A DNA stretch of 64,000 nucleotides from Euglena gracilis (Eukaryota > Euglenida > Euglenophyceae > Euglenales). The notes under the pieces were generated by a model. That model made no database searches, had not been told where the DNA came from, and was given only the letters and a program-made list of their open reading frames with translations. Where the stretch lies: assembly GCA_039621445.1 (NCBI GenBank), contig CP154955.1, positions 41,362,426-41,426,425 of the forward strand, written 5' to 3'. Numbering within the stretch: the stretch's first letter is position 1; each line of letters opens with the position of its first letter. The translations under genes were made by a program, and so were the position numbers. Shown here in pieces: positions 31,201-39,550 of the stretch.

Positions 31201-32848
31201 GGTGTTCGGCCGAATACATTAGGTGCTCACTCACTAACCCTTGCCTTATGAGGTTAGCCTCGGCACCGGTGTCTACCAAAATGTCCATATTTTGTTCCTC
31301 CCCGTTCCCTAAAACAACCCTTGTCCGAATCAAAAGTTGTCGGTCCTTCGAAAATTTCTCAATCCCTGTGGGTGGGTATCTCTTTTTAACCATCCGCGAT
31401 TTCAAATGTACCACCTTTGGTTTCTTGAGGTTGCAAGTGTTGGCGGGGGGCTTATTACCCTCTATCAACAAGGCCCAAACTCCCCACCTCACACCCCCCA
31501 TTGGTTTCCCATCCACCTCAAAAAGCTTGGTTCCGGGTGGAAAATACAACTTTTTGGTTGCCTTCCGAACAAGTTCCCTTACCCAACCTTTGCTCCAATC
31601 AGGTAAGATGCAAATGGCATCACAAGGGTCCTTTTGCAATTTCATTGCCACCTTTGGCCACAACGTCCAGGGGGGGTTCAACCAAACCGTGCCCCCCCCT
31701 CCCCATGGTACCGCCAAAGCATTTTCCTTCTCGGTCAAATATGATGTGCACTGAGAATTTTGGGTAGAAGCAAAACAATCCACCTCGGCCCTCCTTTGAA
31801 AATTCTCCTCAATCATTTGTACAAATGAATTCCGAACGGCATAATCTTCACGCTTAAAGGAAAATCTTTCCTCCTTAAAATCAAGGGCCGAAAGAAGGTA
31901 CTCGACCAATTTTTCAGGTACCCTCCATTTTTGTTGAGTGCTCACCCTCATTCCGTTTCCTCCCAATTGTTCTTTATGAACCAAACCACCCCCCTCACTC
32001 TCAATCAAATGGGGGCAGGTTTTCCCATCACAAAGTTTGTCCTTCAAACTCAACAGATTTTCACTCCCCCAAATCCGAGTGGGTTTTTGGTATCCCCAGT
32101 CTGAAAATTGACAATAATCCACATCGATAAAATTCAAGTTTTGCACACAATGCCTTTTTGGCAAAAGTCCCGTTCGGGGATTTTCAATCCACCATAATTT
32201 GGGCTGAAAATATTCCACAATTTCCAAAGTTTTTGTCACAAGTTGGTCTGCCCACTCCAAATTTCTTTCTCCCACCGTCTTAGCACGACTATACTCCGTG
32301 CAAGGCACACTAGCCGTTATGACTTGGAAATATCCAGGGGGGTATACTCGATACTCCCACTCTAGGATGTCCACGGGATGGGTTGGGTGAAAACATGGGT
32401 TGATGTCCACCGAAATTACCTCATAACCCTTTTCTCGCAAATAATTTCCCACTGAATTTTTCCCAGAAAAGAGGTCCAATGCCCTGGGAAATTTTCTGGC
32501 CCACTTTTTGTTTGAGGCCCGCCTATTCCCACTCAAACAATCATAATAGTTTTGGCTTGGAATGTGGAATGGGGAGGGATGTGCACGCGAAAGGAATGGG
32601 AGGGGATTCACTTCCCCCTCATACCTCCTTCGCCCGCCTCCGGGCCGTGCCTGCTCTCCTTGGCTCCGGGGGGTCTTGGCTTCTCGCTCCCTCACTCCAT
32701 CACGCTGGGCTCGGCCAGCCCATTTGACTTCACTCCAAGCTCCGCTCCCGATCATTTCGTTTGTGGTAAGATGGTTGGTGGATTGGAGGTTACGGGTGGA
32801 AGGGTCGGGTTTAGAAGCTGGGTTGGGGTTTTCACTGCCCGGGGTCAT
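28157..32848 (-). CDS. pol: Element III Pol polyprotein: C5-MTase, Dam-like, protease, RT, RNase H, integrase start
   Basis: 1563 residues, uninterrupted. Order: Pro/Arg-rich leader (1-118); C5-MTase (119-325); Dam-like (350-465); protease, DTGA at 526-529, LSYPWL at 604-609; RT with D862 (SILDLKQAFH) and YIDD at 923-926; RNase H with D1087, E1140, D1165 and D1213; Ser/Gly-rich linker (1230-1400); integrase HHCC H1434, H1439, C1472, C1475 and first Asp D1504. The frame is open upstream of the first Met and is in phase with gag, separated only by UAG at 32879-32881. It is therefore probably made as a Gag-Pol readthrough product rather than from this Met. The frame ends in integrase through a small deletion near 28230. 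All RT and RNase H catalytic residues are intact. Confidence 0.93.
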   Translation of the reverse strand: MTPGSENPNPASKPDPSTRNLQSTNHLTTNEMIGSGAWSEVKWAGRAQRDGVREREAKTPRSQGEQARPGGGRRRYEGEVNPLPFLSRAHPSPFHIPSQNYYDCLSGNRRASNKKWARKFPRALDLFSGKNSVGNYLREKGYEVISVDINPCFHPTHPVDILEWEYRVYPPGYFQVITASVPCTEYSRAKTVGERNLEWADQLVTKTLEIVEYFQPKLWWIENPRTGLLPKRHCVQNLNFIDVDYCQFSDWGYQKPTRIWGSENLLSLKDKLCDGKTCPHLIESEGGGLVHKEQLGGNGMRVSTQQKWRVPEKLVEYLLSALDFKEERFSFKREDYAVRNSFVQMIEENFQRRAEVDCFASTQNSQCTSYLTEKENALAVPWGGGGTVWLNPPWTLWPKVAMKLQKDPCDAICILPDWSKGWVRELVRKATKKLYFPPGTKLFEVDGKPMGGVRWGVWALLIEGNKPPANTCNLKKPKVVHLKSRMVKKRYPPTGIEKFSKDRQLLIRTRVVLGNGEEQNMDILVDTGAEANLIRQGLVSEHLMYSAEHPLRFETANGQALSGGGRCTKVVMKLQGEVNDNTPPTDFEYDVEFYEANIKVDAILSYPWLVRTKIGIFPHHRALVVEEPELTFLFGVRDHRRKRQGKVPCTLPQGGGVTNLEKFGFHLPMEGFDQRGQTLDEHSLKILGKNLEMANENPLPIRKMIIAREGPGNNETESEEEERIRKLRAEIFGRYDGTVFRSKVQPDPPVRGPYGYAFIPLQEGARPTRQKPFFMHGERKEALEKITQDWIDMKFIEPATTKNSEWLSQTFPVPKKSADFPWRGVVDMRGPNSQSRRCNYPLPKIEDILVKHGANQMFSILDLKQAFHQQPLHPDSRPITCSFTPKGLYQWRVNVMGLTNASQQFQQMMDDRLAPVRDIATPYIDDILVGTTVGEGEDLLEAHKRDLCRVLDLLAEEIFVVDPKKAELFIKEVEFCGQILGHGTRRPAPGKLRAIEKWEVPTTITALRAFLGFTNYYNTYIHMYAQVAAPLQDKLKVSREEGKKGSKKWVEFGEVEHKAFEELKKRLCSGLILQRVDPDKPFALRVDASGYAVGATLEQLKEGNGTPTPQDILDKKTVPVAFMSRKLTEGQRKWTPRELETYAIILALQKWESWIGLQPILVLTDHQSLEAWAKEVLDTPSGPVGRRARWHQIFSKYDLTVGYIPGKENTIADILSRWAYPASQALRDISKHGSAEDKREMEELIREEREDEKNCLLVKIKNQPNARNLWIRGVVTRSGKEVAPDFMDDASGRGTESVESPGGTNTTEDAHSQGPRNFGSKKGKRRVTFWDGVDPAGNLVTSPKLPTNELPRGGTGEGEASPSPSATPKLTKSVWERDWVVAYTECPTWKEIWLATQNDGEWPKGVKVHKDRMFFEEKLCVPLSFQEFIVQEVHEFLGHVGPEKVWNFIILRYAWADEKRARVFNESCSKNCVTCQASSRGETLKGPIDSTPIPPAPMVSVALDLFKMPLVKYEGENYNTMAVCVDRHSGWIVAIPFLEKDWCKIGKGNAKTFETFWDSFYHF
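31454..31801 (-). other. Dam-like (adenine-methyltransferase-like) domain in element III Pol
   Basis: Residues 350-465 of the polyprotein. VDCFASTQNSQCTSYL, a TVWLNPPWTLWPKVA block with NPPW at 391-394, AICILPDWSKGW and a KLYFPPGTKLFE strand resemble phage N6-adenine methyltransferases (Dam family) and the Dam-related region carried by DIRS-type retrotransposons. NPPW is the catalytic (D/N)PP(Y/F/W) motif of amino-methyltransferases. The segment is short, and a glycine-rich cofactor loop is not obvious, so it may be a non-catalytic fold or use a circular order. Activity is unproven. Confidence 0.65.
31874..32494 (-). other. C5 cytosine DNA methyltransferase domain in element III Pol
   Basis: Residues 119-325. 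Motif I is ALDLFSGKNSVG (123-134), with the motif II acidic strand VISVDIN. Motif IV is ASVPCTEYSRA with catalytic C183, motif VI is WWIENPRTG with E222-N223, and a motif VIII-like DYCQFSDWGYQKPT is at 244-257. It ends with a Cys-rich LCDGKTCPHL block. The family transfers a methyl group from S-adenosylmethionine to cytosine C5 in DNA. At about 205 residues it is compact, with little room for a target-recognition domain. All core catalytic residues are present, unlike the copies in elements I and II. Confidence 0.88.
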
Positions 32849-32878
32849 AAACCCCTGAAATTTTTTACCCCGGCATCC

Positions 32879-32881
32879 CTA
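32879..32881 (-). other. gag-pol junction UAG in element III
   Basis: TAG followed by GGATGCCGGGGT, in the same frame as both the Gly/Lys-rich nucleocapsid upstream and the Pol polyprotein downstream, with no other stop between. Element II has a UAG at the matching place. A readthrough stop like that of gammaretroviruses is the simplest explanation. Confidence 0.7.
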
Positions 32882-34312
32882 AAGGCGAACAGGGGGGGCA
32901 ACTGTTGGTGTAGGGTTATTGTTGTTGCCCTTCCCCCCTTTGGCACTGAAATTCTGGTTATAACCTTTGCCTCTCCCCCTTCCCTTACCACCCTTCCCCT
33001 TGTACCCCTGTTGGTTACCCCCATACCATTGGGAGTTATTTGCCCCATATCCCTGGGAATCGTTCCCCCCTTTCCATTGGCTGCCCTTGTCATATGGCTG
33101 AAAAAATTGTTTCGGTTCCACGGGGCTTGTCTAGCAACATACGGCATTGTTGGTTGTGAGGGGGGTGGGATCCATTGTGCCCCCCCCACCACCGGTCTTT
33201 GCACATTGGGTGGGTTCTCCACCGTTGAAAGCCTTGAAAGATTGCTTGATGGCTGAAACATTTGAAGACGAAACCGCAACAGATTGATCCGGTTTTGCTG
33301 TTTCGCTGACTTGTGATTTGCTTCTGGCTGGGGGAGGTGTCGTTACCCTACCCGGGGTTGACCCAGGTGAACTCTTCCGACTCCCCGATTGCCTCCCCCC
33401 TCGATTTTCAGCACCCACCGACCTTGAACGCCTGAACCCTTGATAGCCCGGGGATGAAACAGAACTTTGTAAGGCGTCATGCTTGTTTCTGAGTGTCAAC
33501 TTTGTTTTCACGAGGTTGAAAATATCCTCGGTGGTCAAAGTTGGTTCAATTTCCTGAACCTGAAACAAAACGTTTGAATCGTCAAACTCTTTGCCATGAA
33601 AACTCTTGACTTTTTCATAGGCAGAAATGTCAGGGAAAATGATTTCAAATTCCCCCTCGTGAATTTCCGACACTTTTGTGGGTTTTTTCCCAAGTATTCT
33701 CCCCAACCTTTCCGAAACCATTTCTGAATTCCTATTCCCTGGCACTTTCAGGCGTAAAGTTGGCTGATTATTCAGCCTCCTTTCCTCCTCATCTGAAACC
33801 CATTTCAGGATGAATGAGGGAAGTTTCTGCAACAAAAGTCGTTTTGCTTCCCCCTCCCCGGCATCCTTGACCTTGCACTTGGCCATCTTGAAATTTGCCT
33901 GAAATTCAAGCCAGTGCTCAAGGGATACTTTGCCCATATTAAAAAGGCTCACCTGCTGCCAATTTTGCCTTGCCCCAGATTCCTGATTCTGCGAAAATGT
34001 CATTTCCAGGTGACCCCACCCGGCATTAAAATTGATCCCCCCTTCCTTGAGATGGAGCTTCAGAATTTTTTTGCTCGTTTCGTCAAGGGAATCCTCCAAC
34101 AGAGCAACTTTCAAATCTTCACTCACTTCCCCCCCTGCAGAATTCAGTTTCCGTGAAAATGCTTGCCAATCCTCAGAAAATTGCTGCCAATCTTGAGATT
34201 TCCCTGAAAATTTTGGTGCAGTCAAATTTCTCAACACATGCTGCACCGCTGGGTTACCAACACTTATGACTGGGGGTCGCTGGGGTGCCCCCCCCAATGG
34301 CACAAATGCCAC
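32882..34312 (-). CDS. gag: Element III Gag: capsid and basic nucleocapsid, with one internal UAG
   Basis: The capsid part (34312-33134) has APKFSGKSQDWQQFSEDW, RQNWQQVSLFNMGKVS, AKRLLLQKLPSFILKWVSDE and a second domain around GKKPTKVSEIHEGEFEIIF, then an R/S/P-rich tail. TAG at 33133-33131 is followed in the same frame by a Gly/Lys/Asn-rich basic tail (GKGGKGRGRGKG) up to the junction UAG. No zinc knuckle is present. The protein would form the particle and bind RNA by its basic tail. The frame overlaps the upstream Gag frame by 59 bp. Confidence 0.82.
33131..33133 (-). other. Internal UAG within the element III Gag tail
   Basis: Single TAG between the capsid-linker and the basic tail, in phase with both. 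Element II has a TAG in roughly the corresponding place (19318-19320). It may be a readthrough or recoded codon, or a CAG-to-TAG change. Confidence 0.5.
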
Positions 34313-36455
34313 TGACCTGATTTATTGCAAACGCACCTCCCTGTGAACTACTTGGTGGTCTGCACCCGCCCAGGTCTACATCCCAGATTTCACATGGCAT
34401 CATTGGGGTCACCCCCTTAATCCCAAAAATCCCAGATGATTGAGCCGGTGACACCCCCTTAATGCCAAAAATCCCAGAATTCGGTTGATTTATTGTCTTG
34501 GGCTGGGCCACTTCAGGTGCCTTGGGGTCAATTTGCTGTGTTTTTTCGGCTGAAATTTCCTGAACCTTCCCCTCCATGAAATCCAACCGAGTCTGCAAAG
34601 TTTGACACAGTTTTTGCAAACCCTCCCGTTGACTCTTTTCATGCTGAAAATCTGTCTGCATGTTCATCAACACTGTGAAAAATTGCTGTTTCACTCTATT
34701 TTCAACATCAGTTCGCAATTTTTCAAAATGTTCTTCCTTTTGGGTTTGCCTTAACTTTTCATCCATCATCTGCACCATCATAATTTCCATCATTTTTCTG
34801 ACTTGGGCTGCCATTTCTCTCCGAACCTCCAGTTGAATTGTTGCTTCTGATTTTCCCAGCATTTCAACTACCTTATCCCAAGGCACCTCCTGGCTTCCCA
34901 GAAATTTCTCAACTGCTGCGACCCTGCCCCCCAGAGCTTTGCTCTCTTTTCCAGTTGCTTCAAATCGCTGCTGAATTTCCTGGGCCAATGTCCCAAAACT
35001 TGATTTTGATTCCTCCCCCACCATTTTCAGCCCAGCAGCGATTTCAGCAATTTTTTTGTCAACCCCAGAGCATAGCTCACGATTTGCTTGGCGAATTACC
35101 AAAATTTCCTTCTGAAAATCTGACTTAATTTGCTCAACAGAATGCAAACAAATTCCAACTTGCTCGACCAACCCACCTGGTGCAAACAATTTGTTTTGGA
35201 CATCATTTCCACGGCTCTCAAGTTGTGCCAGTTCACTGCCCAGAAAATCTCGTAACTTTTTCTCAAAATCATGAAATTTTCCTTCGATCTGCCTTTGAAC
35301 TTCGATCCCCAAAAGTTGCTTGTGGCAGTTTGCAATGCTTTCAACTGCACTCCCCCCCTCTTGGCACCGTAAAATAAATTGGCTGACTGATTGCTGAATT
35401 TGCTCCTGACTTTTTTGCCTTTCTTGCTCAAACTGGCTGCACATTTCAGCCGTTCGTTTCTCCAAATTTACATGGATGAATTGCAAAAGTTCTGCCTGTG
35501 CTCTGGCATTTTTTTCAGCCAAATTCTTCTCAAAAGTTTCCAGCCGATTCTCAATTACGACCTGGGGGGGAATTATGCTCTCCCAGTTAGTTATGCTTCG
35601 GCTCAATTCCTGTAAATAACAATCCACCCCATATGCCCATTGGTCCCATGAGTCAAAATCATCACCCCCCATCATCTGACAATTTGATTCAGGGGGCTGT
35701 GGTTCAAAAACAGGGGGCTGAAAAACAGGTAATTCTGGTTCCATTTCCTCATCCCCCCTCATTTCCATGTTAGACCCTACTTGATTTAACAGCCCGGCTG
35801 GCCCCCCTATGGCCAGATTGCCGGATTCAGCTGTTAAAACTGCTGATGTTAAATTTTCAGGGGCTGGCTGTGTCGAAATTAACTTCCCCTCGCTGGCTGT
35901 TAATCTACGGTTAACGGAAAATTTGTCCTCCAATAAAAGTACAGGTTCACCCCCCTCGATCTGTGGAATTTGTGTCCCAGAATCTGGACACTGATTTCCA
36001 AACTGGCTGTGCAGCTGGGGGGTTTGCATCAGAAACCCGAAATTCGCAGAAAATTCTGGCAAATGTTGTTCAAGATTTTGATTTCTGGGTGGTACCCAGC
36101 CTGCTGCAATCAAAAAATCTTCCATTTCTCTCAACCGGTCTGGGTTTTGTACACCCTCCCCCTCCGTTTCACAGTCACTTTGATACGACGGGGGGGATTC
36201 TGCCCACTGAACCAGCTGATTTTCCCCTTCTGGCTGTGAATTTTCCCCCTGTGCAGTTATCATCCTTACGGGGACTGAGTTTTCAGGGCTAACCCCTGAT
36301 TTTTCAGACGAGAAATCTGAATTATCATCTGAGGCAACCTGTGATTGTGTGTTAAATGACTGGGAGCTGGGAATTGAATTGAATTGGGATTGCTTTGAGA
36401 TTGAAGATTGGCTGAGAGAAACTGCAGAAAAGCCTGAATGATTCCAACCACTCAA
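34254..36455 (-). CDS. gag: Element III Gag N-terminal protein with long coiled coil
   Basis: A 733-residue frame. The N-terminal third is Ser/Gln-rich. The middle has Pro/Gln repeats. Residues about 280-620 are Glu/Gln/Lys/Leu-rich with heptad spacing and many ARAQAELLQF / KSEATIQLEV-type stretches, a likely coiled coil. The end has repeated GIFGIKGVS/T motifs. It ends at TAA by reading through G8 at 34295-34288 in the wrong phase. One base fewer would fuse it in frame to the capsid, as in element I, where the same place has G7. The 5' part was exchanged at 36755. Role inferred: a structural Gag extension. Confidence 0.75.
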   Translation of the reverse strand: MSGWNHSGFSAVSLSQSSISKQSQFNSIPSSQSFNTQSQVASDDNSDFSSEKSGVSPENSVPVRMITAQGENSQPEGENQLVQWAESPPSYQSDCETEGEGVQNPDRLREMEDFLIAAGWVPPRNQNLEQHLPEFSANFGFLMQTPQLHSQFGNQCPDSGTQIPQIEGGEPVLLLEDKFSVNRRLTASEGKLISTQPAPENLTSAVLTAESGNLAIGGPAGLLNQVGSNMEMRGDEEMEPELPVFQPPVFEPQPPESNCQMMGGDDFDSWDQWAYGVDCYLQELSRSITNWESIIPPQVVIENRLETFEKNLAEKNARAQAELLQFIHVNLEKRTAEMCSQFEQERQKSQEQIQQSVSQFILRCQEGGSAVESIANCHKQLLGIEVQRQIEGKFHDFEKKLRDFLGSELAQLESRGNDVQNKLFAPGGLVEQVGICLHSVEQIKSDFQKEILVIRQANRELCSGVDKKIAEIAAGLKMVGEESKSSFGTLAQEIQQRFEATGKESKALGGRVAAVEKFLGSQEVPWDKVVEMLGKSEATIQLEVRREMAAQVRKMMEIMMVQMMDEKLRQTQKEEHFEKLRTDVENRVKQQFFTVLMNMQTDFQHEKSQREGLQKLCQTLQTRLDFMEGKVQEISAEKTQQIDPKAPEVAQPKTINQPNSGIFGIKGVSPAQSSGIFGIKGVTPMMPCEIWDVDLGGCRPPSSSQGGAFAINQVSGICAIGGGTPATPSHKCW

Positions 36456-37885
36456 CCGATCAGTTGATTGAACAACCCCTCAGATTCCACAGATTCTGCA
36501 GGTCTGACACCCTGACTGCGGGGGCTGGTTTCTGAAAAATCTGCTGGCTGACCTGAAAAAGGCTGTGATTCCACATTCACAGATTCAGCGACATTCGTGT
36601 TTGATTCTGAAAAATCTGTGACCATGCCAAAACTTGCAGTAAGTTTCCTGCTGGCTGTGCCATCAAAACTTTCCGTGTTTTCTGGGCTGAAAACGTTTTT
36701 GCCGACAGGGCTGGCAAAAACTTCTGTGATTGTCGTGTTCAGGGATTCCGAAAAGTCTTCGTTGGCATTTTCCAAAGCCAAAACCCGAAAAGTCAGGTGC
36801 TGCACTGTCCACTGGAGGTCTCTGTTGCTTTGTAAAAATGGCCCCCAGGGGTCTTCAAATCCCTGATTTTGTGAATCCCCCCTGGGGGTGGCTTCAGAAC
36901 TTTCATATGCTTGGGGTTGGACCTCCTCCTCACCCCCCTCGATGAAAATATGAGGAGGCTGGGGGGCTGCAGCAGCTGACTGACCGTGATCAACCTCCCG
37001 GTGCAGCCGTTTTTGCTGAACTTCATCACTACCTGGTGATGAAGCTGGTGTTCGGTGTCGCCGAGTAGAAGTGGAACTGGGCTGGTCCTTCGGGTTTTCC
37101 TCTGCCCCCTCCACTTCTGCTCTGACCCGTTCGCTGCTGTTCCAGTTATTATTATTGTTTAAGCCCAGCACATGGCCCTGTGCTTGCTTTTCAAAGAAAA
37201 CTGGGCTTATCACCCCCTGCCCTGCCGAGGCACCTGCCGTTTCCTTCGCCAGCCCATCTACGTGGGATGGTTGGGAAAACTGCAAAAGTGCCACCGGCTC
37301 TTCGGCTGGTGTTGAAAAAACTGGTTGAGCTGGAGGCAAAGGCAATTCAAAAGCGGGTAATGATGGCAGATTCCCTAAATTGTGCACCCATGAAAAGTCT
37401 GGGAGAGGTTGCAACTCAGGCAGCACAAAACCGTACCCCATATTTTGCAAAGGCAAAACCCCTGAAAAAGGCTCAGGAAAACACGGTTGGCTGGAAATGA
37501 CAACCTGGCCATCCCCACCCTTAAAATCCAACATCTGCCCCATATTTGTGGGGGTTCTGAGTTCAGCCAAACTGGTTTCGGGTCTCAATTCCCTGTGCCC
37601 CGAAACTCCAATCGTCAGATTTGCCATCTGAGATTGGGCCATTGGCTGATCATCAAAGAAAACATTCTGAGCAGGGATTTCCAACCCAAAACTTCCGACT
37701 GAAGGCTGAATGAAAAACTTCTGCTGACCATGTTTCACACCCGTGCTGCCATGTCCCCCGGCAGCACTGGGGTGAGGCGGAAACCCCCGCCCCGGGCCAG
37801 TTTCCGGCGTAGGATCGTTTTTTGGCTCCTCGAGCCGACTTGTGTCGGAAATTTTTTCCCAATCTGGCCCCCCCCTGTGGCCCAA
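36452..37885 (-). pseudogene. gag: Chimeric Gag frame: M1 N-terminus joined to M2 sequence
   Basis: From 37885 to 36755 it matches the element I Gag N-terminal frame (1470-2600) almost exactly. At 36755 it changes in phase to about 100 residues of M2-type sequence (FSESLNTTITEVF, AESVNVESQPFSG), rich in FSES motifs as at the start of the M2 gag in element II. It stops at TGA 36454-36452. The likely natural start is the Met at about 37642. The open frame across the join may be chance. Confidence 0.75.
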
Positions 37886-39353
37886 ACTGGGCCATCATTT
37901 CCAAGGAGGAACTTCCCAGTGGACCCTCCCCGACCCCTGAGGGGGGTGTCACTGGGATCTCCAAGGGGGGTGCCTTTGGGGTTTCAACACCTCCCTGCTC
38001 AGCTGAACCAGTGAGAGCCAACACCCCCCCCTGGGTGTCATTTCTCACAGTTTCTGGGCCAAAAGGGGGGTTTTGGGGTGAAATTTGGCCAGTGGTTGCC
38101 TGAGTTGAACAGTCCCACCCCCCTGCCCCCTTTCCCACAGATGGATCCATTTGCAAAAGTAATTCCAACACTTGAATTCACAATGATAATTGTTTGTAAT
38201 TGCAACAACTGACAATGGACAAAGGAAAATAGAGGAAAACCTTGTGAGAGAAAATATGATTTTCATGACTTGATGGGCAGTTTAAATTTAGGATTGAGTG
38301 CGCTGATTCCTAAGCGCTCTCAAATCCCAAATTCTTGCCCATTGCATCAAAATCAACCAACCCAAGTCAAAATCAAGGTTTCCCTCCTTGATTTTGATAA
38401 ATTATGTTGAATTCCATCACTATTGAGCTTTGCAAACCCCTGCAAAAACTCCAGGAACTCAGGCGCCAATCTCTTAAACTTCTGTTCCAAGCGCTTGCAA
38501 GCGCTCTCACCAAATCCAACATTTTCCCTTAAAACCAAAGGAAAAATGCAAAAAAAACTTAAAATGTGCTAAATAAACCAAAATCACCATTTGGGAATAC
38601 CTAGCATCACTCAATCTCTCTCCTTGCACAACCAAACCATGGGCGCCCTAGGAGAGGGAATTTTAATGGAAATCTTTAGAAAGCCTAAAAATTAGAGCTA
38701 AACCGCCCTTAAAAGGCCTTCTAAAAGGGAAAACCTTCGCCGCCCGGCGGTCGACCTCGTCATTGTTGGCATGGAATGGCTACAATGGAGCCACTCAGCC
38801 TGCAGACGACAACGAAAACATAATCGTAAATTTTGCCGTCTGAGCCTTTGCAAGGTTTTAATGCAGAAAATATATGCAGAGGGACGTAAAAATGTCACGG
38901 GGTACGGGGGAAAAGTCAACCGTACTAGGGGGTGGTACCTCTGCGCGGTTTCACCGCTTGACAAATTTAGCACCCTTGCGACATCTGCAAGCAGCGCGAA
39001 CCCAATTCTTTCTCTTTCAGGGTTGTACAGTATCTGCGACCCACCAAAAAAAGAAGTTCGGGGGCCCCAGGGTGACCTCGGTTGTGACAAAACAAAAGTA
39101 CCTGATCAACCAAGTCACGGTAAATACAATATTTTTATCCTGCGTCATCGCGGTAACCCAACCGTGAAGGGGAGAGCGAATAACCAGGTACAACTTCGCC
39201 ATTGCACAGTCTATGCACTATCGTGCTATATACAGGGTCATGGGACTAATCCCATTAGCGGGAGAGGACGAGGGAAGGAGATTTCGATCGCGTGATGCGA
39301 CGGGCACCAGGTGAGCGGCCTCGTCGCTTTCTCCCCCGTACAGGAGAAATGGG
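36755..39353 (-). repeat. Arm A' of the first inverted duplication
   Basis: Reverse complement of 1-2600. It includes M1 gag N-terminus, primer site, M1 LTR and the G integrase fragment. It extends with no change of identity across the LTR-to-host-element border, so it was copied after element I had inserted. Confidence 0.93.
37731..38763 (-). repeat. M1 LTR in arm A' (5'-truncated)
   Basis: Reverse complement of 592-1624. The motif GATCCTACGC reads on the minus strand at 37816-37807, and the twin hairpins are just above it. The M1 primer-site sequence follows at about 37730-37713. Confidence 0.9.
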
Positions 39354-39550
39354 AAATGAACGAAAAATTGATGAAACGGGAAAGAAATCCAACATATCGT
39401 CGGCTGCGTCATATGGAGGTGAACATTCATCAGCCTCTTGGCTGCATTGAACGGTGGCCTCACCCTCATCCGGCTTACCGGAGTAATGCCGGGGTGCTCA
39501 ACCCAGCGGTTCTTCTACTTTTGCGTATGACCGGGTGTATACACAACCAC
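38764..39550 (-). pseudogene. Family G RNase H end, linker and integrase N-terminal fragment
   Basis: On the minus strand, 39550-39354 encodes VVVYTPGHTQK and a KPDEGEATVQ-type linker corresponding to 63210-63400 of the intact G element. 39353-38764 is the copy of 1-591. It is broken by stops. The RNase H part is cut by the M1 LTR ending at 39551. Confidence 0.75.

Larger units (their letters stand above)
23516..36755 (-). mobile_element. Element III: best-preserved M2 chromovirus with C5-MTase and Dam-like domains and an extra 3' ORF
   Basis: Read on the minus strand: Gag N-terminal protein, capsid/basic nucleocapsid, UAG, C5-MTase, Dam-like, protease, RT, RNase H, integrase, chromodomain, 3' ORF, 3'UTR repeats, polypurine tract and 3' LTR (24223-23516). 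Its own 5' LTR is missing. At 36755 the sequence switches to M1 gag and LTR that belong to inverted arm A'. Reverse transcription normally makes the two LTRs alike, so this mismatch must have arisen after insertion or in assembly. Breaks are few: one G-run frameshift in gag, two in-frame UAGs and three shifts in integrase. Confidence 0.88.

Noticed and set aside
31874-32494. A restriction-modification or host maintenance methyltransferase gene
   Set aside because: The domain is in one frame with retroviral protease, RT, RNase H and integrase, and recurs at the same place in three other copies, so it belongs to the transposon.
38771-39295. 174-residue ORF present identically at both 38771-39295 (+) and 59-583 (-)
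   Set aside because: It is the antisense of a decayed G integrase. The match comes from the inverted duplication, not from gene conservation.
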